From Cyanobium sp. NIES-981 (GTDB lineage: Bacteria > Cyanobacteriota > Cyanobacteriia > PCC-6307 > Cyanobiaceae), in contig CAMDSS010000105.1 in the NCBI GenBank assembly GCA_945907085.1, positions 1 through 6,712 on the forward strand: a DNA stretch of 6,712 bases, given 5' to 3'. Shown piece by piece: positions 1 to 5,840 of the stretch. The translations under genes and the position numbers were made by a program. Position 1 is the first letter of the stretch. Every line of letters starts with the position of its first letter. The notes beneath the pieces were generated by a model that was given only the letters and a program-made list of their open reading frames with translations, did no database searches and was not told where the DNA came from.

Positions 1-503
1 GCGGGGCCGATGTGGCGTTGGGTGTATTTGACCCGGTCTTGGATGATTTCGATCAGCTGTTGCAGGAAGGTGAGGCTGCGCTGATCGCTGCCCATCAGGG
101 CCTCATGGGCAAGATCCACGGCGGCAGCGTCGTGCTGACCGTTGGGCAGCCAGCCCTGCAAGTTGCTCATCAGATCGGGGTTGAGGCGACCGATCGGGAT
201 CGGGAGGCGGGCCATCTCCTCATCGAGGCAGGCCTCCATTAGGGGCGCCGTGAAGGTTTCCACCTCGGAGTTGGCGACCACCTGGAACAGCTCGGTTTCA
301 CCGAGGAAGCGGGCCCGGGTGATGGTGTCACCGCCGGCGGCGATCAGATCAAACAGCTGGCTTGGATCGGGGCTTACCTCCAGGCGGTAGTCGATCAGCC
401 GCTGGAAGCCATGGGGCCGGGGCCGCAGGCAAAAGCGGTGGGCCCCCAGCAGCACCGGCGCGCTGTAGTGATAGGTGAAGGTGTGGGTTACGCGGGCACG
501 CAT
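1..503 (-). CDS. Transglutaminase-like protein, N-terminal part (cut by left edge)
   Basis: The reading frame opens at ATG 503 and stays open to the left edge, giving 167 whole codons of an incomplete protein. The N-terminus has the beta-rich domain that precedes the transglutaminase core in this family: an aromatic/His stretch (residues 7-13), then the 'LGAHRFCLRPRPHG' signature (19-32) and 'YRLEVSPDP' (39-47). Residues 141-165 form a helix that normally leads into the catalytic core. The Cys-His-Asp triad would lie beyond the edge, so activity cannot be judged. Family members have a papain-like fold and act as peptidases or amide-transfer enzymes; the substrate here is unknown. The gene overlaps the end of the alpha-E gene by 16 bases, and only a weak AGAG stands upstream of the ATG, so it probably depends on coupled translation. 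The family call is firm and the biochemical role is inference. Confidence 0.9.
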   Translation of the reverse strand, partial: MRARVTHTFTYHYSAPVLLGAHRFCLRPRPHGFQRLIDYRLEVSPDPSQLFDLIAAGGDTITRARFLGETELFQVVANSEVETFTAPLMEACLDEEMARLPIPIGRLNPDLMSNLQGWLPNGQHDAAAVDLAHEALMGSDQRSLTFLQQLIEIIQDRVKYTQRHIGP

Positions 504-1495
504 GGAAGCTCTGCGCTGGATGGGGCTGTGGTGGTAGCGATGTTGGCAGCGATGTTGGCTGCGACGAAGTAGCGCTGTTCGATCAGTTCATGCAGCCGGT
601 TGAAATCGCTCTGCAGGTCGTCGATCGATTCGTGCAAGCCAGTGTTGATCAGGGTGTCGATGCTGGTGTAACTCCAGCGGGCCAGGGTGAGGCCGCTCTG
701 GCACTCGATCTGGTCGGGGTCTCCGGGCACCGATTCGCTCTTGATGATCTTCAAGGTTTCGTGGATGCGCTCTAGGCAGTACCGCACCGAGCGGGGAAAG
801 ATCGGATTGAGCAGCAGGAAGGCGGCCACGGCCTTGGGCTCGATCGCCTGTTGGCGCGACTGGCGGAACATTTGATAGGCCCCGGCGCTGCGCAGTAGGG
901 AAATCCACTGCAGTTCATCCAGCACGCCGCCCACTTCATCGGGGGATGGCAGCAGCAGGAAGTACTTCACATCGAGGATGCGGCTGGTTTTATCCGCCCG
1001 CTCCAGTAGGCGGCCAAGCCGGCTGAATTGCCAGGAGAGGTCGCGACTCAAGGTGGCGTCGGTGATCCCGTAGAAGAGTTGGCAGGCGCGGCGAATATCC
1101 CGCAATTGCTCCTGGCCGGGCTGGTTCCAGAAGGTCTCGTTCTCGAGAAGGGTCCAATAGATGTCGTTGAGTTGTTCCCACATTTCGGTGGTGATCACTT
1201 CGCGTATTTGGCGCGCGTTTTCGCGGGCAAAAGCGATGCAATTGATGATGCTGTTGGGGTTGTCCTCGTTGCGCACCAAGAAGGTCACCACGTCTTGGGG
1301 GGTGGCCGACGGGTGAAGCTTGTCGAACAATTCCCGATCACCATTGGCTTCGATCAGGGGCAGCCAGGGTTCGGCGCTGCCGGGGGGGCAGTCGAGGGCC
1401 ATGGCCTCGCTCACCTCCACAAATCGGGAAATGTTCTCCGCCCGCTCCACGTAGCGGTTGATCCAGTACAGGGATTCGGCAACCCGGCTCAGCAT
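488..1495 (-). CDS. Alpha-E domain protein
   Basis: This 335-residue, largely helical protein is a typical full-length alpha-E (DUF403/COG2307) member. The N-terminal signature 'LYWINRYVERAENISR' (residues 9-24) is clear. So are a charged helix 'ARENARQIREVITTEMWEQL' (90-109), a second internal 'RLGRLLERADKTSRILDVKY' (159-178) that echoes the N-terminal motif, and 'PRSVRYCLERI' (234-244). No enzyme motif is visible, and the family has no established biochemical activity. It is almost always encoded beside a circularly permuted ATP-grasp protein and a transglutaminase-like protein, as here, so a helper or scaffold role is inferred. The start is well supported: GGAGGT at 1502-1507 lies 6 bases upstream of ATG 1495. 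The first 7 bases overlap the ATP-grasp gene. Residues 312-335 are an Ala/Thr/Ser/Pro-rich tail that contains a 12-bp tandem duplication and runs into the next gene. Confidence 0.93.
   Translation of the reverse strand: MLSRVAESLYWINRYVERAENISRFVEVSEAMALDCPPGSAEPWLPLIEANGDRELFDKLHPSATPQDVVTFLVRNEDNPNSIINCIAFARENARQIREVITTEMWEQLNDIYWTLLENETFWNQPGQEQLRDIRRACQLFYGITDATLSRDLSWQFSRLGRLLERADKTSRILDVKYFLLLPSPDEVGGVLDELQWISLLRSAGAYQMFRQSRQQAIEPKAVAAFLLLNPIFPRSVRYCLERIHETLKIIKSESVPGDPDQIECQSGLTLARWSYTSIDTLINTGLHESIDDLQSDFNRLHELIEQRYFVAANIAANIATTTAPSSAELPCVPA
536..559. repeat. Perfect 12-bp tandem duplication in the alpha-E tail
   Basis: The unit AGCGATGTTGGC occurs twice in direct succession (536-547 and 548-559). 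It is in frame in the alpha-E gene on the minus strand and gives the doubled peptide AANI-AANI near residues 312-319. It falls in the low-complexity tail after the last recognisable helix, where an in-frame insertion would be tolerated. Replication slippage is the simplest origin. Confidence 0.85.
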
Positions 1496-2946
1496 GGGAC
1501 CACCTCCCGACTCGGGGCTTCATCAACAATCCAGGTGTCTTTGCATCCACCCCCCTGGGAGGAATTCACCACCAGGGATCCCCGCCGCAGGGCGACCCGG
1601 GTTAGGCCCCCAGGGCTGACCCACGCCCCCTTTCCCCTCAGCACGTAGGGGCGCAGATCCACGTGGCAGGGGTAGAGCTCCCCTTGGCTGAGGGAGGGGA
1701 CGGTGGACAGCTCCAGGGTGGGTTGGGCGATGTAGTTGCGGGGGTTGGCCTTGATCTTGTCGGCGAATTCGGCGATCTCTGCGCTGCTGGCATGGGGGCC
1801 GATCAGCATCCCGTAGCCCCCAGCTTCGGCTACGGCTTTCACCACCAGCTCACCCAGGTGGGCCAGCACGTAGGCCTGGTCGTCGGGCTGGGCGCAGAGG
1901 TAGGTGGGCACGTTCTCGATGATCGGTTCTTCGCCCAGGTAGTAGCGGATCATGTCCGGCACATAGGCGTAGATCAGCTTGTCGTCGGCCACGCCGGTGC
2001 CGGGGGCATTGGCAATGGCTACCCGGCCGGCGCGGTAGGCCTCCATCAAGCCCCGCACCCCGAGCACCGAATCGCTGCGGAAGAGGGCCGGATCGAGGAA
2101 GTCGTCGTCGATGCGGCGGTAGATCACATCCACGGGCTCCAGGCCACCGGTGCTGCGCATCCAGACCCGATCGTCTTGGCAGACCAGATCGCGACCCTCC
2201 ACCAGCTGGATCCCCATCTGTTGGGCGAGGTAGCTGTGCTCGAAATAGGCGCTGTTGAACACCCCCGGGGTGAGCAGCACCACCTTGGGGCTGTCGGTCC
2301 AGGGGGCCAGCTCCCGCAGGGTTTGCAGCAGGTGGGACGGATAGTCGTCGATGGGTTGCACGGTGCGCCCGGCAAACAGGCTCGGGAACATCCGCTTCAT
2401 CACGCGGCGGTTCTCGAGGAAATAGGCCACCCCCGAGGGGCAGCGCAGGTTGTCTTCGAGCACCTTCCAGACCCCCTGGCCATCCCGCACCAAATCCAGT
2501 CCGGAGATGTGGCACCACTTGCCCAGGGGGGGCTTGAAGCCCTGCATCTGGGGCCGCCAGCCCTGGGAGGTTTCGATGTCTTCGCGGGGAATGACCCCGT
2601 CATTGAGAATTTTTTGGTCGCCGTAGATGTCGCCGAGGAAGCGATCAATGGCTTCGAGGCGTTGGATCAGGCCCCGCTCGAGGCGCTGCCAATCGGCCAT
2701 GCCAATCAGCCGGGGCAGGGGATCAAAGGGCAGGATCCGCTCCACGCCCTTGTTGCCCGAATCGTTGAGGCGGAAGGTGGCCCCCAGGCGTTTCAGCAGG
2801 ATGCCCGCCGCGGCATGGTTGCGATTGAGTTCATCCAGGCCCAGTTGTCCCAAGGACGAGACAAGCGGCTGCAGGCTGCTGCGCGGCTCATCGTTGGCTG
2901 TGAAATATTCGTCGTAGCCTCGATTGGGTCTGTACTCGGTGAACAT
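1489..2946 (-). CDS. Circularly permuted ATP-grasp protein (DUF404/DUF407 type)
   Basis: A 485-residue protein of the COG2308 family, close to the usual length. Motifs in order: 'YDEYF' (11-15) near the N-terminus; 'LGKWCHISGLDLVRDG' (141-156); 'WKVLEDNLRCPSG' (160-172); 'TPGVFNSAYFEHSYLA' (226-241); 'VIYRRIDDDFLDP' (274-286); 'NAPGTGVADDK' (313-323); 'VVKAVAEAGGYGM' (368-380), a likely nucleotide-binding lysine and glycine loop; 'HVDLRPYVL' (428-436); and 'VNSSQGGGCKDTW' (460-472). ATP-grasp enzymes activate a carboxylate as acyl phosphate and join it to an amine or thiol, so amide or peptide ligation is the predicted reaction; the substrate is unknown. It is cytoplasmic, with no signal peptide. 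It is first in the operon and its TGA overlaps the alpha-E start (ATGCTGA, 1489-1495). ATG 2946 is the first in-frame ATG and matches the family start just before YDE, though the Shine-Dalgarno is weak (TGGGA). Confidence 0.95.
   Translation of the reverse strand: MFTEYRPNRGYDEYFTANDEPRSSLQPLVSSLGQLGLDELNRNHAAAGILLKRLGATFRLNDSGNKGVERILPFDPLPRLIGMADWQRLERGLIQRLEAIDRFLGDIYGDQKILNDGVIPREDIETSQGWRPQMQGFKPPLGKWCHISGLDLVRDGQGVWKVLEDNLRCPSGVAYFLENRRVMKRMFPSLFAGRTVQPIDDYPSHLLQTLRELAPWTDSPKVVLLTPGVFNSAYFEHSYLAQQMGIQLVEGRDLVCQDDRVWMRSTGGLEPVDVIYRRIDDDFLDPALFRSDSVLGVRGLMEAYRAGRVAIANAPGTGVADDKLIYAYVPDMIRYYLGEEPIIENVPTYLCAQPDDQAYVLAHLGELVVKAVAEAGGYGMLIGPHASSAEIAEFADKIKANPRNYIAQPTLELSTVPSLSQGELYPCHVDLRPYVLRGKGAWVSPGGLTRVALRRGSLVVNSSQGGGCKDTWIVDEAPSREVVPC
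1502..1507 (-). promoter_or_regulatory. Strong ribosome binding site of the alpha-E gene
   Basis: On the minus strand this reads GGAGGT, six bases before ATG 1495, inside the last codons of the ATP-grasp gene. It fixes the alpha-E start and shows that the second gene can recruit ribosomes itself as well as through the 7-base overlap. Confidence 0.8.
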
Positions 2947-3105
2947 TCCCAGTTGATGTGCTGGGGAGATCTTGCCCAGCAGACCAGCCCTTGCCTGGTC
3001 ATGGTTGCTACGAAAGGGTGAGCTGGTCGAGATGCCAGTTGGTTGCGATTGGCTGCCAATTGCCCCTGCTTTTGGTAGGACTAAGCCTGATTTTTTTTAG
3101 ATTTC
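2947..3105. promoter_or_regulatory. Divergent intergenic region, ATP-grasp operon versus secreted-protein gene
   Basis: These 159 bp lie between two genes pointing away from each other, so promoters for both must lie here or close by. No convincing pair of -35 and -10 hexamers is visible on either strand; TTGCGA at 3043-3048 could be a -35, but nothing good sits at the right distance. Two features stand out: a 13-bp inverted repeat (3048-3060) and a run of eight T (3091-3098) just before the plus-strand start. No tRNA, small RNA or riboswitch fold was recognised. The promoter function is inferred from gene layout alone. Confidence 0.5.
3048..3060. repeat. Perfect inverted repeat ATTGGC-T-GCCAAT
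   Basis: A 6-bp perfect palindrome around a single central T lies about 45 bp upstream of the secreted-protein gene and about 100 bp upstream of the ATP-grasp gene. One-base spacing is too tight for an RNA hairpin but suits a dimeric DNA-binding protein, so it is a candidate operator. The inverted repeat is seen directly; its function is a guess. Confidence 0.4.
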
Positions 3106-3606
3106 ATGCGGGTCCCCTTCATCCGGACGTCCTTTGCGGCTGCCCTGGCCTTGACTGCGACGGCGACGGCTGTAGTGACGGCTGGAGCCCAGTCAGCAGG
3201 CGCCCAAATCTGTCAGTTCCTGGCCCCTGTGGGTGGGGATGGCACCACCAATATCGTCACCAAGACCATCAGCCCTGGCGCCGTATTGCCCTTTAGCCGT
3301 CCGAACTGGAACACCGATTTCTTTGTGACGGCGCCCTACAGCACCTACAAGTTTTTCTTCACCGCCAATTCGTCCGTGAGTGCCACCTATCCGGTGGAGG
3401 GCTTCCTGAAGTTCACCGATGGCACGGCCTTTCAGGTGATCAACGAACCCTCCTTTGCACCGCCCACGGGCACGGGCCGCCAATGGGGCCCTTTCCCCAC
3501 CTACCCCGGCAAGGTGGTGTCCCAGGTGAATTTCAGGATTGGAGCTTCGGCTGATCAAGCAGCCACCGGTTTCACCTACCGGATCTCCGTGCAGGGCTGC
3601 AACTAA
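3106..3606 (+). CDS. Secreted protein of unknown function, 166 residues
   Basis: I do not recognise the family. The N-terminus is a clear Sec signal peptide: basic residues (R2, R7), a hydrophobic Ala/Leu/Val stretch (about 10-26), and two AGA sites that could be cut, after A28 or after A33. The mature part is about 133 residues, rich in Phe, Tyr, Thr and Pro with alternating hydrophobics, which suggests a small beta-sandwich. Its only two cysteines, C36 and C165, lie at the two ends of the mature chain and could form a disulfide outside the cytoplasm. There is no lipobox, transmembrane anchor or catalytic motif, so it is probably periplasmic or released. ATG 3106 is supported by the signal peptide starting there. 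No Shine-Dalgarno is adjacent; instead there is a T-rich leader (TTTTTTTTAGATTTC). Its stop codon overlaps the stop of convergent pabC. Confidence 0.8.
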   Translation: MRVPFIRTSFAAALALTATATAVVTAGAQSAGAQICQFLAPVGGDGTTNIVTKTISPGAVLPFSRPNWNTDFFVTAPYSTYKFFFTANSSVSATYPVEGFLKFTDGTAFQVINEPSFAPPTGTGRQWGPFPTYPGKVVSQVNFRIGASADQAATGFTYRISVQGCN

Positions 3607-4478
3607 AGCAGGCTCCACCACAGGGCCTCGGCATCCGGGGTGATCGGCAGGGCCGTTGGGCCCAGATGGCTGATCGCCCTGCAGCCCAGGCTGTTGATCA
3701 AGAGGGCACCAGGGCTGTCCATTAGGGCGGCCTCGTCGATGGGTTGCTCCTGGGCAACCCCCAGAACCAGGGCCCGGTGCCGCATGATCCCGGGCAGGCA
3801 GCCGCTGCTTAGGGGCGGGGTGATCCAGCCCGATCCCGATCGCACCATCAGGTTGGTGGTGGTGCCGCAGCTGAGTTCGCCGCTGCTGCTTGGCAGCAGG
3901 GCGTCATCGGCACCGGCTGCTTGGGCCTGGCGGCGGGCCTGAATCGAGGGTCCATAGGCAAAGGTTTTGCACTGGCTCAGCAGACTGGTGGCACAGCGCC
4001 TTTCGGTGGGGCTCACGATCACCCGCACCGGGTCGAAATTGGGCTGGTGGGGGTTGAGTTGCAGCCAAAAGCGGTGAGCACGGTTTGCTTCGCTTGGATT
4101 GCTTGATTCCCCGGCCTCGGCTGGCGGGATGGCGATTCCCCTGGTGTTAGCTCCATGCCCACCGTTTCCCCGGCTCCAATTCAGCCGGAGGGCGCCGCTG
4201 CTGATCCCGCTGCGGCTGATGGCCCTTTGAATCAGGGGCTCCACGGTGGCTTCGCCTGGCGGCTTGGCCAAGCCGAGCAGGGCGGCCGAGTGGTGCCAAC
4301 GGCCCAGGTGCTCGGCCAGTAAGCGGGGCTGGCCATCGAGGATCAACACGGTTTCAAACAAGCCATCGGCGAGCAGCAGGCCCCGCTCGTTGATCGGCAG
4401 GGTCAGCTCGTTTGGGGAGCCCCACTGGCCATCGGGGGCGGGATCGTTGATCCAGGCGATTGCCTCCGCTTCTCTCAT
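3603..4478 (-). CDS. pabC: Aminodeoxychorismate lyase (PLP class IV), PabC-like
   Basis: A 291-residue fold-type IV PLP enzyme of the branched-chain aminotransferase / aminodeoxychorismate lyase family. It is expected to split 4-amino-4-deoxychorismate into p-aminobenzoate and pyruvate for folate synthesis in the cytoplasm. Visible marks: 'ERGLLLADGLFETV' (31-44), the PLP lysine K171 in 'CKTFAYGPSIQARRQA', the family glutamate E201 in 'GELSCGTTTNLMV', and 'GCLPGIMRHRAL' (226-237). Residues 115-136 are a Pro/Ser/Glu-rich insertion, probably a surface loop. Sequence alone separates lyase from D-amino acid or branched-chain aminotransferases poorly; the pabB neighbour, overlapping as ATGA, decides it. 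The frame stays open upstream to 4664, but GGAGG at 4486-4490, 7 bases before ATG 4478, fixes the start. The TAG stop overlaps that of the convergent gene. Confidence 0.92.
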   Translation of the reverse strand: MREAEAIAWINDPAPDGQWGSPNELTLPINERGLLLADGLFETVLILDGQPRLLAEHLGRWHHSAALLGLAKPPGEATVEPLIQRAISRSGISSGALRLNWSRGNGGHGANTRGIAIPPAEAGESSNPSEANRAHRFWLQLNPHQPNFDPVRVIVSPTERRCATSLLSQCKTFAYGPSIQARRQAQAAGADDALLPSSSGELSCGTTTNLMVRSGSGWITPPLSSGCLPGIMRHRALVLGVAQEQPIDEAALMDSPGALLINSLGCRAISHLGPTALPITPDAEALWWSLL

Positions 4479-5827
4479 GCCAAGGCCTCCAGCAGGGGTT
4501 GGAGTTTCCAGCCCATCTCCTCGGCTTCGGCGGCTGGATCGGAGTCGGTCACGATGCCGCAGCCGGCGTGCACCCGCAGCCGTTGGTCCTTGATCAGCAC
4601 GGAGCGGATCAGGATGTTGCTGTCGAAGCTCCCATCGGGGCCCAGCCAAAACAGGGAGCCGCAATAGGGACCACGGGCCACAGGTTCCAGCTCCGCCAGG
4701 CGTTGGCAGGCGCGAATCTTGGGCGCCCCCGTGATCGATCCCCCCGGCCAGGCGGCCCGCAGCAGGTCCACTACCCCTTGGCCTGGTTGCAGCATCCCTT
4801 CCACCACCGAGGTGAGGTGGTGCACGTGCCGGTAGCTCTCCAATCCCACCAACTGGGGCACCTGAATCGATCCGGGCTTGCAGACCCGGCCCAGGTCATT
4901 GCGCAGCAGATCCACGATCATCACGTTCTCAGCCCGGTCTTTGGGGCTGGTTACCAGTTGGGCAGCTTCCGCAGCATCGGCTTGCGGGTCCGGGTGGCGG
5001 GGCCGGGTGCCCTTGATCGGCCGCGTTTCCACCAGGCCCTGGCCATCCACCTTCAGGAACCGTTCTGGGGAGCTGGACAGCACGGCCTCCCCCTGGGCAG
5101 GGCCTGCGGCGATGGCCAGGCCGCCAAAGGGGGCCGGGCAGGTGTGGCGCAGGTGCAGGTAGTGGCCCAGGGCATCGGGGGCCGAGGCGGTATTGGCTTC
5201 GCAGCAGGCGGTGAGGTTGGCCTGGAAAATATCGCCTTGGTCGATCCAATGGCGGATCTGGGCCACCTGCTCGGCAAACCGGCTGGAGCTCGTGTGCCAG
5301 GTCCAGGCGTCGAGGGGAATGGCCCCATCTCTCGGTGTTGCCGAACCAGGGGTTGAAGCGCCAGGCCCAGCCTGGTTTGCTCCCATGGCTGTGATCAAGC
5401 CAGCCATCTCCTCCAATCGCTGGGGTGTGGAGCCTTCCAGCCAAAGGGTTTGGCTCTGGTGATCCATCACCACGATCGGGTCGAACCGGGCTGCCCAAAG
5501 CACGGCCATGTCGCTGTCGGCCCAATGGTGGCCAGGTTCCACCCAAGCCCCTGCCTCGTAGGCCAACCAGCCCATCCATTGCCCGCTGCTGGCCTCCATG
5601 GCTGCGAGCGCCACAAAGGGATCGCCCGCGCCCGGGGTGCCGGGTAGGCCGCGGCACACCTGTTGCTCCAGGGGATGGACGCCGATCCGGCTCCACCGGC
5701 CCAGGTCGGAGCCATCGCCATCGAGCCATACCAGCCCCTCGGCGCCGAAGTGGTGGGCCAGCTGCTCCACCAGATGGGCCGGTTCACACCAGGGCAGGGG
5801 GTACCGGATGGGGTTTGGCTTGGTCAA
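4475..5827 (-). CDS. pabB: Aminodeoxychorismate synthase component I (PabB)
   Basis: A chorismate-binding enzyme that, with a glutaminase partner, turns chorismate and ammonia into 4-amino-4-deoxychorismate, the first step to p-aminobenzoate. Numbering is from TTG 5827 (450 residues). The N-terminal lobe includes 'GWLAYEAGAW' (86-95); a Pro/Gly/Ser-rich linker spans about 154-171; the catalytic lobe has 'DQGDIFQANLT' (196-206), 'SSPERFL' (253-259), 'TRPIKGTRPR' (268-277), 'DRAENVMIVDLLRNDLGRV' (297-315), 'PGGSITGAPK' (361-370) and 'GCGIVTDSDPAAEAEE' (422-437). K272 in PIKGT is the lysine typical of aminodeoxychorismate synthase; anthranilate synthase has PIAGT, so PabB is preferred over TrpE. 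The start is uncertain: no candidate has a good ribosome site. TTG 5827 avoids queC; GTG 5863, ATG 5902 and GTG 5932 would overlap it. The glutaminase (PabA/TrpG) is not in the window. Confidence 0.94.
   Translation of the reverse strand: MTKPNPIRYPLPWCEPAHLVEQLAHHFGAEGLVWLDGDGSDLGRWSRIGVHPLEQQVCRGLPGTPGAGDPFVALAAMEASSGQWMGWLAYEAGAWVEPGHHWADSDMAVLWAARFDPIVVMDHQSQTLWLEGSTPQRLEEMAGLITAMGANQAGPGASTPGSATPRDGAIPLDAWTWHTSSSRFAEQVAQIRHWIDQGDIFQANLTACCEANTASAPDALGHYLHLRHTCPAPFGGLAIAAGPAQGEAVLSSSPERFLKVDGQGLVETRPIKGTRPRHPDPQADAAEAAQLVTSPKDRAENVMIVDLLRNDLGRVCKPGSIQVPQLVGLESYRHVHHLTSVVEGMLQPGQGVVDLLRAAWPGGSITGAPKIRACQRLAELEPVARGPYCGSLFWLGPDGSFDSNILIRSVLIKDQRLRVHAGCGIVTDSDPAAEAEEMGWKLQPLLEALA
4486..4490 (-). 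promoter_or_regulatory. Strong ribosome binding site of pabC
   Basis: The minus strand reads GGAGG seven bases before ATG 4478, inside the last codons of pabB. It settles the pabC start against the longer open frame reaching 4664, which would overlap pabB by about 190 bases. Confidence 0.82.
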
Positions 5828-5840
5828 CGGCTTTGCAGGG

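Noticed and set aside
1028..1648. 206-codon plus-strand open frame opposite alpha-E
   Set aside because: It spans the alpha-E/ATP-grasp junction antisense and shows no domain or ribosome site.
1663..3021. 452-codon open frame on the plus strand opposite the ATP-grasp gene
   Set aside because: It mirrors a gene with unmistakable family motifs. Its translation is Gly/His/Val-rich with no recognisable domain, which is what GC-rich codon bias produces on the opposite strand.
3077..3098. AGG...CCT followed by eight T, resembling a rho-independent terminator
   Set aside because: The possible stem is only three base pairs, and no plus-strand gene upstream would need ending here because the neighbour is divergent.
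4479..4664. 62-codon N-terminal extension of pabC
   Set aside because: It is Arg-rich, lies wholly within pabB in another frame, and the GGAGG-ATG at 4478 is the convincing start.
4460..5356. 298-codon plus-strand open frame opposite pabB
   Set aside because: It is a shadow of pabB; the translation is a low-complexity Gly/Gln/His mixture with no motif.
4475..5827. Annotation of the chorismate enzyme as anthranilate synthase TrpE
   Set aside because: The PIKGT motif and the adjacent pabC favour aminodeoxychorismate synthase; TrpE normally carries PIAGT.
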